Assembly (NCBI GenBank): GCA_030035585.1
Contig: CM057460.1
Location: forward strand, 132,850,714-132,914,713
DNA length: 64,000 nucleotides
Direction of reading: 5' to 3'
Source: Dugong dugon
Taxonomy: Eukaryota; Chordata; Mammalia; Sirenia; Dugongidae
Shown piece after piece: positions 1-11,345 of the stretch; position 1 is the stretch's first letter, and every line of letters begins with the position of its first letter. The notes beneath the pieces were generated by a model. It was not told the origin of the DNA and did no database searches. It was given only the letters and a program-made list of their open reading frames with translations. Both the position numbers and the translations under genes were made by a program.

Positions 1-1245
1 CTAAGATGGATATGGGAGATAGGAGAGCAGAACAGGAGCCAAAAACATACAAACAAAAAAGAGTGCTAGAAGAGCTTGCTGTTGGAGTGGAGAGATGAGA
101 GACTATGAAATGGAGAAAAATAAAAAGGGGAAGGAGAAGAAAAAAAGAAAAGAATGAATAAATAAAAATTAGAAAGGAAAAAGGACAGCAAAGCTCCCAG
201 TGATCCCACCGGTGCAGCTATGAGGCCTGGAGAAGTTGTTCTCAGGTCTTGCAGTACAGCCTGGCTAGAAGGCATAGAGGTATTCAGCACCAGGTATTCA
301 GGGAACAGAAAGAGAAGGAAGGTTAGACATATGAAAAACTGAGTAATGAACAAAGACAAAAAGGGAATAAGGGGAAAAGAAAAGCAAGCAAATTTAAAAA
401 ATAAAAGAAGAAGAACAGGAAAAGTCCCCAAAAAAAGCAGAAAAAAAAAAAACCCACGAAAAAAGAAATGCCCCAGGGATCCCTCTGCTCATCCGCACAA
501 GCCAAGGCAGTAGGTTCCAAGCTGTGCAGCACCACCTGGGCAGAACGGGCTCCCAACTCAAGACAAGGAAAAGAAAACAAACAATTCAAAACAAACAAGC
601 AAAAGCCCTGGGATCCCACCAGAGTGGCAGCCCAGACTGGGAAGCAGTTCCACATTCAAACGGAGCTCCACAGCCCCTCAGGAAGAAGTAAAGATGGCTC
701 ATGGAGCCAGGTATTTGAGTAAAAGGAGGGGGAGGTGGTGAGAGGTAAGGAAGAAATCAAAAGAAGCAGAAAAAAGAAGCAACAACAAATGGCACTCAGA
801 GAGCCAGCCAGTGCACGCAGGTGGAATCCAAGCAGCCCGTGCTTCACATACAAGAGACTCTGGTGGCGGGAAGCAGAGGAGGCCGAGTGGGGGTGAAGAA
901 GGGTGGGGATTGGGGAAGCATATATCACAAATTACCGGAGCTCCGCAGCACCTTAGAAAGAAGAAAAGTTGGTGCACGGAGCCCCGTATTTTTCTGGTCT
1001 CTGATAGGAATCCAAGATGGCAGATCTGTGCTGCGTTAGCTGATGGGGACCTCTGCATGAATCTCTCCTCACTCTCCATTCTCTGTCAGTTTTATCACTC
1101 CATTGGTGTTTGGCTGAGTTCTTTATCTCTTCATTTGATTTTTAGGGTTTCAGGATTGCTGTTTTCTCTGTTTGGCTTAGTTTTTCAGGTCTTTGCTGCG
1201 GAGGGAGGGAATGGTGCTTCTGCCTAGAGCACCATTCTGCCGGAA
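1..1245 (-). mobile_element. L1-A: 5'UTR of a LINE-1 running off the left window edge
   Basis: Read on the minus strand, this begins at about 1,245 with the same head found at the start of L1-D (47,922): a segment with caccatnntgccg on the plus strand, then the complement of gcaccatgccgtccctccac. It continues through purine/pyrimidine-asymmetric 5'UTR text, including stretches homologous to the L1-D monomers (around 780-960). Only untranslated leader is present; ORF1 and ORF2 would lie left of base 1. Several leucine/phenylalanine-rich open frames on the minus strand are by-products of the T-rich leader and are not called as genes. The identity rests on direct similarity to L1-D and L1-B in this window. 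Confidence 0.85.
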
Positions 1246-1664
1246 GTCAATTCACAGTATCACTTTTATCTATTGACACAAAATCATTAACATAATATGA
1301 GCATATCGATCTAGCAATGTGTGAGAAAATAATAATTCTTAGCCAAATGAAGTTCACGCCAATTATATAAGATTGTTTCTTATACTGTAAAAACAATCCA
1401 TATACTTCAAAGCATTAATAGAATAAAGAAGGGAAAAAAAACATATCTTTATATCAATACATGTGAAAAAACTTTTGACCACATTCAATATCTGCTCATC
1501 ATAAAACTAGGACTATTAAGGGAATTTCCTAAACTTTACAAAAGGCACCACAAAAAAGCTAAAGTTAGCATTAGTGGTGAAAGAGGGAATTCTGTTCCCT
1601 TGAGATTGGGAAAAAGCAAAGATATCCTCTGTCACTACATTTATTCATCATTGCATTAGAGGTC

Positions 1665-2160
1665 TATCATGGATTGAATTATGTCTCCCCAAAAATGTGT
1701 GGGTCATGATTCCCAGTATTGTATGATTGTGTACCATTTTATAATCTGATGTGATTTTCTTATGTGTTGTAAATTCAATTACTATGATCTAATAAGAAGG
1801 GTTAACAGCAGTTATACTGGTGAGTTTTACAAGATTAGATAGTGTCTTAATCCAATCTCTTTTGAGATTTAAAAAAACGAAGTGAACAGAGACACATGGG
1901 AACCTCATACCACCAAGAAAGCAGTGCTGGGAGCAGACTGTGTCCTTTGGACCAGAGGTTCCTGTGCACAGAAGCTCCCAGACCAAGGGAAGACTGATGA
2001 CAAGGACCTTCCTCCAGAGCTGACAGAGAAAGCTTTCCCCTGGAGCTGACACCCTGAATTTGAACCTGTAACCTACTAAACTGTGTGAGAATAAACTTCT
2101 CTTTGTTAAAGCCATCCACTTGTGGTATTTCTGTTATAGCAGCACTAGATGACTAAGACA
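1665..2160 (+). mobile_element. Solo LTR, ERVL-MaLR type (afrotherian MLT1/MST-like)
   Basis: It has the hallmark head (catggattgaattatgtc) and tail (gttatagcagcactagatgactaagaca) of a family repeated through this window. A five-base target-site duplication, aggtc, sits at 1,660-1,664 and 2,161-2,165, the size expected for ERVL/MaLR insertions. An aataaa-type signal lies near 2,091. No internal region is attached, so this is a solo LTR fossil inside an older L1. Confidence 0.88.
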
Positions 2161-2224
2161 AGGTCCTAGCCAGTAAAAAAAAAAGACAAGAAAAAGAAAT
2201 AAATGAAATGGTGTAAAAAAGGTA

Positions 2225-2953
2225 TGGAGGCAGTATCTGACCTCCTCCAACACCACAAGGGAGAAGGAGAACCAAGATCAACAGCCCAAGGCTGATTCCT
2301 ATGAAGCAGAGGTCAGATAAGCCTCCTCTGTCTGCCATCTTTACCAACTCTGACACCAACTGTCCCTCTCACAGCACTCTGTACTTCTTTGCTGAGTTTG
2401 ATAGTTCATTGCAATAGCCACACAGAACTCACAGAAAATGTCCATGACTATGGGATTTATTAGGGAAATAACAGGTTACAATTCAGGCTCAGGAACTTCC
2501 AAGGATACAGTTCTTCCATCAGGCCACCCTCTTCCCAACCATGCTTGCAGGCACACCTCTCCCTGACCCTCAGTCTCTGCCCAAAAGTACTCGGCTTTCT
2601 CTGTCCATGGGCCAGGAAGCCCATCGTGCTGTCTTCTGCTGCTGGGTCTCTGCTGCCACTGCTTCTCACCATCTTCAGGGTTACATTTTGCTCTCTCTCT
2701 CAGTCTTCTGCTTCTAGGAGCTTCTCAATGCAGGGATTCCCGGGTCCAAATCACCCACTCTTCGCTCCTGGCTGTTCTTCCTTGGAGGTGGTAGGATCCT
2801 CCTTTCTGCTCTGGAATTGGCTCTCTTTTAAGGCAAAACTGACCAATCCCCTTGATGGGCCACAATTCCCTTATCACACAGTCCCACCCAGTCACCTGGG
2901 AGTTACAAGACCATGGATAGAAAAGCCACGCACAAAAGTAATCAGTCACACCA
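2225..2953 (-). mobile_element. LTR-like element, probable ERV solo LTR, family unsure
   Basis: The old L1 text stops at about 2,224 and resumes at 2,954, which brackets an insertion of about 730 bp. Read on the minus strand it begins tggtgtgact and ends ctgcctcca (TG...CA) and carries an AATAAA signal (complement of tttatt near 2,456-2,462) roughly two-thirds of the way in. This is LTR-like architecture. I cannot name the family and do not see a clean target-site duplication. It is an old, degenerate fossil. Confidence 0.5.
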
Positions 2954-4040
2954 GGGGAATTGGAAAAGAAGAAATAAAATGGTCATTACTCACATAAAAA
3001 GTTGGCTATGTATAAAATTCTAAGTAATCTACGTATAACCTAGCAAAACTATTACATGAGTTTAGTAATGGTTAGAAAATCAATATAAAAAATTGTAATT
3101 GTATATATTAACAATAAAAAATGGAAAATTAAAACAAAAATGACTACCATTTATAATATAAAAAATTAAAAATACTCAAAGTAAATTTAACAAAAAATAG
3201 ATAACATGTACAAAAAAAGCTACAGAAGGAAATTAAATAATAACTTAATAAATAGGGACATATTTCAAATTCATGAATGAGAAGATACAAAATTATTAAG
3301 TTGACAGTTCTAAATTTATCTATACTTTCAGTTCAGTCAAGTCAAAATCAAAATTCCAAGACTTGTTTTTATAGAAATTGATAAGCTGATATGACAATTT
3401 AAAGAATCTAAAATAGCCAAAACACTTCTAAAAATTCTAAATTTGAAGAATATACCTGATAGTATATATCAGTATAAAACTACATTTAATCAAGAGTATG
3501 GTACTGGCCTAAGGACAAGCATAAGTCAATGGAACAAAATGAAAGTCAAGAAATACATCCATACACATGTGGTCAATTGATTTGCAACAAAGGTGTAAAG
3601 TTAACAGAGTGGAAAAAAAAGGTTGTCTTATTAACAAGAGGTGCTGAACTGATTGGCTGTCAACATGCAAAAAAATGAAAACGGCCCTTAGTTTAAGCCA
3701 AATATAAATATTCGCACAAAATTGATCACAAATCTAAGAGGTAAATTTACAACTTTACTAGGAGAACAAATAGGAAAAACTTTTGTGGCATTCAATTATG
3801 CAAAGATTTCTTAGAAAACGAAAAGCAGGAATGCAAAAAGAAAAAAGAAAGTAACTTGCATTTCATCAAAGTCAAAAAGTTTTTCTTTGAAAAAAACTGT
3901 TAAGAAAAAGGCGATCAAAAGATTGGGAGAAATATTTGTAATCATGTATTTGATAAAAGGCTTACACCCAGAGTATATAAAGATCCCTTTTAAATCAATT
4001 ATTAGAAGACAGAAAATCTGATTAAAAATTGCAAAGGAAG

Positions 4041-4690
4041 ACTCCTTAACAACCTGCGTAATGCAGATGAAAAAACCTTGCTTGCTGAAACTGAAGAGGA
4101 CCTGAAGTACTTATTGATGAATATCAAAGACTGAAGCCTTCCAGTATGGATTACACCTCAACATAAGAAAACAAAAGTCCTCAGAACCAGACCATTAAGT
4201 GACATCATGATAAACAAATAAAGATTGAAGTTTTCAAGGACTACGGTGCGCCTGACCCAAGCCATGGTGTTTTCAATGAAATATGCATGTGAAAGCTGGA
4301 CAATGAATAAGGAAGACCAAAGAAGAATTGACACCTTTGAGTTACAGTGTTGACAAAGAGTACTGAATATACCACGGACTGCCAAAAGAACGAACAAATT
4401 TGTCTTGGAAGAAGTACAACCAGAATGCTCCTTATAAGCTAGGATGGCGAGACTTTGGACATGTTATCAGGAGGAACCAGTGCCTGGAGAAGGACATCAT
4501 ACTTGGTAAAGCAGAGGGTCAGTGAAAAAGAGGAAGATCTTCAATCAGATGGAATGACACAGTGGCTGCAACAATGAGCTCAAGCGTAAAGAGGATCATG
4601 AGAATGGGACAGGACAGGGCAGTGTTTCTTTCGGTCGTAGATAGGGTTACTATGAGTTGGAGCTGACTCAACAGCTCCTAATAATAACAA
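4041..4690 (+). mobile_element. RTE-clade LINE, 3' fragment
   Basis: It encodes, in decayed form, the end of the RTE reverse transcriptase: the region after the catalytic YADD box (rnlrnADektLLAETEEDLKYLL), the NIKKTK-like segment and the 3' segment leading to gagggtcagtgaaaaagaggaagatc. Compared with the copy at 46,300-47,040 it lacks about 150 bp after the 'gttnncaagga' segment. It ends near 4,690 in an (aat/aac) tail. It is noncoding because of several stops and the deletion. Confidence 0.85.
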
Positions 4691-4882
4691 TGAGAAAAAT
4701 ACAGTAGGTGCTTGACATATGTTTGCTGGAAAAATAGTTTACAATATTTATAATATAAAATATGTTACATGTTATATTAAAAGGTAATATACATTAACAA
4801 ATCAATGTATCAATTAGTATATTAATTATGTAACATATGTAATATACTCATATTACATACATATCATATTATCTAACACCCA
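4690..4882. other. AT-rich spacer with palindromic TA/ACAT runs
   Basis: This very AT-rich stretch contains repeated atatgtaacat/atgttacatat-like words, separating two RTE-derived pieces. I see no gene, RNA or recognisable repeat. Confidence 0.5.
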
Positions 4883-5265
4883 CCTGTCAGTTTGTCATAC
4901 TATGGTGGCTTTTGTGTTGCTATGATGCTGGAAACTAGACCACACATATTTCAAACAGTAGCAGGGTCACCTATAGTGTACAGGTTTCCACCGAGCTTCC
5001 AGACTAAAACAGACTAGAAAGAAAGGTCTGGCAATCTACTTCTGAGAATTGGCCAATGGAAGTCCTATGAGTCACAACAGAATGTTGTCTGATAATAGTG
5101 TTGGAAGACAGAGTCACTAAGTTGGAAGGCACTCAGCATACATGGTGGCTTCAGCAATGGACTCGAGCAATGAAACATTGTGAAGAGTGCTCAGGACTGG
5201 ACAAGATTTTGTTGTGTTGTACATGGGCTGCCATGAATCAGAGCTGACTCAATGGCAACTGACAA
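4883..5265 (+). mobile_element. Non-autonomous RTE derivative (5' end joined to 3' end)
   Basis: The first ~270 bp match the extreme 5' end of the near full-length RTE on the minus strand at about 31,130-31,400 (shared words include cctgtcagtttgtcat, gatgctggaa, agcagggtcacc, gttggaaggcactca). The last ~130 bp match the RTE 3' end (ggctgccatgaatcagagctgactcaatggcaac then acaaaaaca). The roughly 2.7 kb of coding sequence between them is absent. This is the form of a small element mobilised by the RTE machinery in trans, or of a single internally deleted copy. It has no coding capacity. Confidence 0.75.
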
Positions 5266-5283
5266 AAACATCATATATTATAC

Positions 5284-7532
5284 TGTCATGGATTGAATTG
5301 TGTTCCCCAAAAATAGGTGTCAACTTGGCTAGGCCGTGATTCCTCGTATTGTGTGGTTGTCCTCCATTTTGTGATCTGATGCAATTGTCCTATGTGTTGT
5401 AAATCCTAATCTCTGCCTGTGGTTAAGGAGGTGAGATTAGGTTATATTAGAGAGGATTAGGGTGGGATGAAACACTGTTACTCAGGTCACAACCCTGATC
5501 TGATGTAAGGGGAGTTCTCCTGGGGTGTGGCCTGCAGCACCTTTTATCTTACAAGTGATAAAAGGACAGAGAAGCAAGCAGAGAGAGGGGGACCTCATAT
5601 CACCAAGAAAGAAGAGCTGGGAGCAGAGCTTGTCTTTTGGACCTGGGGTTCCTGCACTGAGAAACTCCTAGACCCAAGAGAAGATTGATGACAAGGACCT
5701 TCCCCCAGAGTTGACAGAGAGAGAAAACCTTCCTCTGGAGCAGATTCCCTGAATTCAGACTTCCAGTCTCCTAGACTGTGAGAGAATAAACTTTTCTTTG
5801 TTAAAGCCATCCACTTGTGGTATTTCTGTTACAGGAACACTAGACAACTAAGAAGGAATATAGTACTAGGAGTGGGGTATTGCTCTAACAGATACCTAAA
5901 ATGTGGAAGCAGTTCTGAAACTGTGAATGGGTAGAGACTGGAAGAGTTTTAAAGTGCCCAATAGCAAAAGCCTAGACTGCCTTGAAGAGACTTTTGGTGG
6001 AATTACAGATGTCAGACAATTCTGGTAAGGGCTCAGAAGGAAGTGAAGAGAGCTATAACACTGGAGATGGCACAGACGTCGAGAAGCAGATGCAGAGAAA
6101 CAGCTGCAGCAGAACCTGGAGACCGGCATAAGACAGTTGGGGAGCCAACTCATGGAGCAAGAGATCTGAGAACCTTTGGACCTAGGCTTGCTATCAGAAT
6201 GGAGTGCCTCCAGGCACTTATTGGCGGAGCTAAAGAGCTTTGTAACACTTGGCTGAGCAGGGTAGAAGCCATCCAAGAGGCCCAAGGGGCTGAGAGGCCA
6301 AGGAACCAGGAAACAGAAGCTGAAGAGACAAGGAATACAGGAAGCAGAGTTGCCTCAGTCTCAAAAGGTGAGGCCACGACCTCTGGGGTCTCAAAGAGTG
6401 GAGCCACAGCCTGCTGGGTTTCAAAGGGTGGGACACAGCTTTCTAGTTTTCAAAGAGTCAGATTTTCACGAAATCAGTTCCGGAGTCTGGGGTTGTCATT
6501 TACGAGTGCTAACAGTAGGGGGCCAGATCCACTGCCCAAAGCTGAGGGGCAGGGCTGCCATGGCCAAGGGGCAGAAGAACAGGGCCTGCCAGGGCTGAGG
6601 GGGTAGGGACACCACTAAGACAGACTAGGAGAATGGGGCCACCCAAATCCGAGGGAGCAGAGTTGCTATTCCAGTGGGCTTTGAAGACAAAACTGAAGCC
6701 CAATGCCTAGGGGCCTCCACCCAGAATCCAAAAAGTGTGGCAAACACCCAGTCTGGAGGGTAGGGCCATTGCCTAAATTGTCTCAGAGAACAGAGGATTC
6801 TTTTCAAGACTTGAGAGCCAAGGTAATGTGTTATGCTGGGGTTTGGACTTACTTGGTGCCTGTTATCCCTTCTTTCCCTCCAGTTTTCCCTTCTGAAAAG
6901 TTTACTTTGTGCCTGTTCCACCATTGTACTTTGGAAGCAGATAAATTGTAATCTAGATTTCACAGATGAAGAAGAATTTTGCCCCAGGATGGAATTTAGA
7001 TGTGGGGTTGATTTAAGGCTTTTGGGATGATATGATGAGGTGAAAGTGTTTTACACGTGGCAACATTATGTATTTTGGGGGCCATATGGGGGAATATCAC
7101 AGACTGAATTGTGTCCCCCCAAAATGTATGTAAACTTGGCTAGGCCATGATTTCCAGTATTGTGTGGTTCTCCATTTTGTGATCTGATGTAATTGTCCTA
7201 TGTGTTGTAAATTCTAATCTCTGCCTGTGGTTAATGAGGCAAGATTAGGTAAGGTTAAAGAGGATGAGGGTGGGATGCAACACACTTATGCGTATCACAG
7301 CTCTGATCTGACGTAAGGGGAGATTCCTCAGAGTGTGGTCTGCCTCACCTTTTATTTTACAAGAGATAAAAGGAGAGAGAAGCAAGTAGAAAGAGAGGAA
7401 CCTCATACAACCAAGAAAGAATAGCTGGGAGTGGAGTGTGTTCTTTGGACAAACGATCTCTGCACTGAGAAACTCCTAGACCAGTGGATGATTGTAATAG
7501 TTCTGTTATACCAGCACTAGATAACTAAGATA
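5284..7532 (+). mobile_element. MaLR-type LTR element with both LTRs (fossil)
   Basis: The 5' LTR spans about 5,284-5,854, the internal region about 5,855-7,094 and a shorter 3' LTR about 7,095-7,532. A five-base duplication, tatac, flanks the whole at 5,279-5,283 and 7,533-7,537. The internal part resembles the noncoding interior of mammalian MaLR elements: the block 'gcagataaattgtaatctagatttcacagatgaag' has its counterpart in the second copy at 57,500. The element encodes no recognisable retroviral protein; MaLRs relied on ERVL for proteins. It is old and decayed, with two LTRs that have diverged clearly in sequence and length. Confidence 0.85.
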
Positions 7533-7669
7533 TATACTATACACGTTATTTTTATTATAGATTTTATTTGCCTATTATCATTGTCCAAAATTTTAAAAAA
7601 ATGTTAATGCCCAGTGTGTGTGTGTTTAGGGGAGGGAGAGTTTCAAAGGCTCTATTTCTATAGAACTCT

Positions 7670-7785
7670 AAAAAACCAAAAACCAAACCTTTTGCCATCT
7701 AGTCAATTCCCACTCATAGCTCTCCTATAGGACAGAGTAGAACTGCCCCATAGGGTTTCCAAGGAGCAGCTGGTGGATTTGAACT
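7670..7785 (-). mobile_element. AfroSINE, 5'-truncated
   Basis: The plus strand reads the 3' half of the SINE backwards: tnnccatctagtcaattc...ctcatag...ctataggacagagtagaactgccccatagggtttccaaggagcagctggtggattt. The tRNA-like head that should follow on the right is missing. An A-rich tail (as aaaaaaccaaaaacc) lies on the left, as expected for a minus-strand insertion. Confidence 0.88.
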
Positions 7786-8357
7786 GGTTCCAGTACAACT
7801 TTAGAAGACAGTAAATACAGTCAATTGCAAGCCCTATGATTTTCACAGAGATCATAACTGATAACCAAACTTTTCAGGTTAAAATATTCAGATACAATTA
7901 TAATTCATTTCCTCCGCATATCTTTTGAACCATTAATTACAGTTTTAGGAATTTATCTAAGGGAAATACTCATACGTATGTAAAATTATGTTCACTCAGA
8001 AGGGTATTTATTGCATCATTTTTGTGGTAGCAATTATATTGTATATTCTTATGCACATATATATGGGCATCGTGCAGAAGTGTAGCTAAAAGGACTGAAT
8101 TACAGACACCAAATAGCCTCTGGAAAGATACATTTAGTTACAGGAAAGGTGTAAATGGAGACTTTAACAACTACTCTATGTTGTTTTAATGTTTTACACT
8201 AATAATGGATTCATGTTAATATTTGTACAAGTAATAAAAAAGACAAAGTACAAGCAAGCAGAGAAGCCAATGAACTGAATAATATATCCCTTGTTCTAGG
8301 TAAACAGAAAATAGGAAAACAGTTTGGAAATAAAGAAATTTGACATCATTAACACAT
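7786..8357 (+). mobile_element. Probable relic of an ancient L1 3' end, otherwise anonymous
   Basis: Around 7,930-8,240 the text (tttatctaagggaaatactcat, ttatgttcactcagaagggtatttattgcatcatttt, gtacaagtaataaaa) resembles the 3' part of old mammalian L1/LINE copies. The flanks on either side are anonymous AT-rich sequence. No open frame of interest is present. The L1 call is weak. Confidence 0.35.
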
Positions 8358-8510
8358 AAAAAAAGCCATTGGTGTCAAGTTGATTCCAACTTACAGAGAC
8401 TCTATAGGACAGAGTAGAACTGCAGCATAGGGTTTCCAAGGAGAGGCTGGTGTATTTGAACTGCCGACCTTTTCGGTTAGTAGCTCAGCTCTTAAGCACT
8501 GCACCACCAT
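8358..8510 (-). mobile_element. AfroSINE, nearly full length
   Basis: It runs from an A-rich tail on the left through ccattggtgtcaagttgattcc and the ctataggacagagtagaactg core to the complement of the tRNA-like head on the right (cttaagcactgcaccacc). It is moderately diverged and lies 15 bp from an RTE fragment of the same orientation. Confidence 0.88.
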
Positions 8511-8524
8511 CATTAGTATGCCAT

Positions 8525-9190
8525 TGTTGTTGTTGTTAGGTGCCATCAAGTCGATTCTGACTCATAGCAACCCCATGTACAACAGAACGAAACACTCTCC
8601 AGTCCTGTGCCATCCTCACAATTGTTATGCTTGAGCCCATTGTTGCAGTCTCTGTGTCAATTCATCTCATTGAAGGTCTTTCTCTTTTTTCACTGGCTCT
8701 CTACTTTACCAAGCATGTTGTCCTTCTCCAGGGACTGATCCCTCCTGATAACATGTCCAAAGTATGTGAGACGAAGTCTTGCCATCCTTGCTTCTAATGA
8801 GCATTCTGGCTGTACTTATTCGGAGACAAAATTGTTCATTCTTCTGGCAGTCCACAGTGTATTCAATGTTCTTTGCCAACACCATACTTCAAAGGCATCA
8901 ATTTTTCTTTGTCTTCCTTATTCATTGTCCAGCTTTCACATGCATATGAAGCAAATGAAAACACCATGGCTTGGGTCAGGCACACCTTAGTCCTTAAAGT
9001 GATATCTTTGCTTGTTAACACCTTTAAGAAATCTTTTGCAACAGATTTGACCAGTGTAATGCATCATTTGATTTCTTGTCTGCCGCTTCCATGGGTGTTG
9101 ATTGTGGATCTAATTAAAATGAAATTCTTCACAACTTCAATCTTTTCTACATTTATCATAATGTTGCTTTTTGGTCCACTTTTGAGGATT
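8525..9190 (-). mobile_element. RTE-clade LINE, 5'-truncated 3' end
   Basis: The plus strand starts with the reverse of the RTE tail, (ttg)n followed by ttaggtgccatcaagtcgattctgactcatag. It continues through the 3' portion of the ORF (gtattcaatgttctttgccaacacc; tggcttgggtcaggcacacc) to about 9,190. The copy is truncated at its 5' end, the normal outcome of LINE reverse transcription. Confidence 0.9.
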
Positions 9191-9221
9191 TTTTTTTTTT
9201 TTTATATCTATAAGTATACAG

Positions 9222-9430
9222 CTTCCTATTTTCCAAGCACTATGCTAAACCTTTTCCATGATTTTTTTTTTTTTAATTCCTTTCTATGGGAAAAGTAATG
9301 CTATTGCTTACTTTTCAGAGATAAGTAAACTGTGTCACAGAGGGGTTAAGAAACGTATTCAGCTTTAGATAATTTGTAAGTCAGTTAGTTAAGAGTCAAA
9401 ACTAGGTCTTTCAGATGTCGTAACCTAGGC
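9222..9430 (-). mobile_element. MIR SINE
   Basis: On the plus strand the reversed MIR core is visible: ccaagcactatgctaaac at the 3' side, then gagataagtaaactgtgtcacagaggggttaag, the signature of the complement of MIR's ctgtgcctcagttt region. It is an ancient pan-mammalian tRNA-derived SINE and strongly diverged. Confidence 0.75.
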
Positions 9431-11345
9431 AGGTAATCACTAACCTCAAGGACCTAGGAAAATTTGCATAGAACTGCAATTCCAGAAACCAGAGCAAGGC
9501 AGGTGCCTGTTAATAAATGAGGAATAACTGTTACAATAATCTGGAGTCTTAGTTTTGGGCAGCATAAAACCTTCACCCTCAGTGGCAGATGAAAAGATAG
9601 ATCAGGTTTTTAAGAAGTGTGTTGAGAAAGTAGGAATGGCATAATGAGGTAATCTACATTTCAAAAGCAGAGATTTAAACTTCATTGAGGTGGCAAGAAT
9701 AAATAAGGTCCCACCCACTGCCATTGAGTCCATTCCAATAAATAAATAAGGTAAAGTCTTTAAAAATCTTTGCTTTGATTTATTTTTCACTTATACTAAC
9801 AGATGTGTAAAAGAAATAGGCAATGTCAAAGCAGCTGATTATTCTGTCTCAGCTCATTATTCTGTATGTCTTACTATTGATCACCTTGTCTGCTGTCTGC
9901 CAGTCAATTTTATTGATTCACCTTGTGAATAGAAAAATAATTATCTTCAACAATACGGTTGTTGGTTAAAATATCTAACTGAAAAATTTCTATGTCAATT
10001 ATAATCATCAGTAATTCTTCCTTTTACATGATCATTTCTGGAATAGTTTTGAACCTATATAATAAATGTATCCCCATGTCTGTGCAACCTAACTTTATTG
10101 AAGGATCTAGATTTTCCATTTGTGAGTACAAGTTATAAATTTGTAATGATTATGCTTATTGTCATCAAAATTTCAGAAGTAAAATTCAAAATTTCAGAAA
10201 TTCTAATTTTTGAATTTCAGAATTAATCTACATGAACTTACAAATGTGCCATAATTGCTGAAGTAAAAAATGGTAATTCAGAATGATACATTTAATTACT
10301 GAATTTTTCCCACTCTTTTATTTATATGAGGTATATTTGCTGACTTGGAAAATACATTGTAGTTCAAATAAATTAAGCATAATAATTCTTAAAGATTTTT
10401 TTGTCTTTCTGAAAAATCATTTCCTACATGGATTTTAATATTTAAAAAAATACATCTCAAACAAACAAGTGGTTCTGTTAACTTGTTTGACATATTTAAA
10501 TAAAAACTATTTAAATAAAACTCCTGGAACCCACAGGAAACTGCAGAAAGATACCTAAATCATTCAAAATACACTTACATTAGATTTACAAGGTTTTTTT
10601 TGGTTGTATTTTCTATTATAGAAAAAAATCTAAGTGGCAAGATTATCTGTATTCAACATCTCTTCAAAGCGTTCACTGCAGATAATCAATTGGGCATCTC
10701 AACTTAAGGTACTCATTTAAATTATGTCTCTTGTCTTGTTATAGAATAGCACTGATGCAGTAAATATAGTATAATCCAGAAATCTGGTCTCACAATCCTA
10801 TTACAGTATTTTAAAAAATCAATTTGAAATATTAGCTATACATAGGTACTTTTTTAAAATTATGATGGAGATGTCCTCTGTAGAGAAAAGCTACATGATT
10901 TTTTTAACTAAGTAATTTGAAGTTGTGATTTTCTCACTTTCATAGCTCCACTTAAAAACTACTGTAATTTAAAAACTATGCTAATTTCTTCTATCCTGTA
11001 GTTTTTACTATTATAGCATAAAAATAACAATAAGCAGCTCATACCATCAATTTAATTTCTTCATGGGTTTACTTCTATTTCGTATAGTAATTCCTTTATA
11101 ATCTGATTACGTGTTTTTGTTCCTTAGGAATTAAAAAGAGCACTGTTTCTTTATATATTACGTGATTCATTAGGAGACATAACACTTGAACATATGAGAA
11201 CAACTACAAAGTGATATATGCATGAAATTTCCTCTCAGTAAGTAATTTTAAAATTCCACATCTCATACATGACTGATATTTGGCCAGTGGCCACCAGAAG
11301 GGCACAACTATTCTGACCGGTCAGATGACAGTTCTGATACATAGT
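9431..11345. other. Anonymous AT-rich intergenic sequence
   Basis: About 1.9 kb without a repeat, RNA gene or coding region that I recognise. Short words near 9,710-9,735 (cccactgccattgagtccattcc) hint at a scrap of AfroSINE tail. Composition is AT-rich and no splice-bounded open frame stands out. It is one of the longest stretches here not explained by transposons, so it could contain ancestral single-copy DNA. Confidence 0.5.

Larger units (their letters stand above)
1390..4040 (+). mobile_element. Ancient L1 ORF2/3' fragment, split by two LTRs
   Basis: The pieces 1,390-1,659, 2,166-2,224 and 2,954-4,040 read in order as a decayed mammalian L1. The first piece resembles the reverse-transcriptase stretch FDHIQYLL...REFPKLYK...GNSVPLRLGKS. 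The last runs through the region encoding the ORF2 C-terminal half (for example the text around 3,490-3,560 matching L1 'tactggcntaaggacaagcat'). It is heavily mutated with no useful open frame, so it is much older than L1-D. It is interrupted by a MaLR-type LTR at 1,665 and a second LTR-like element at 2,225, and it is joined on the right to an RTE fragment. Confidence 0.75.

Noticed and set aside
66-928. Phenylalanine/leucine-rich open frames on the minus strand that look like membrane proteins
   Set aside because: They are translations of the T-rich L1-A 5'UTR. The similar frames at 13,285-15,583 arise in the same way.
6043-6606. A 187-codon open frame on the plus strand
   Set aside because: It lies in the interior of the MaLR-type element at 5,284, a region that is noncoding in such elements, and shows no known domain.
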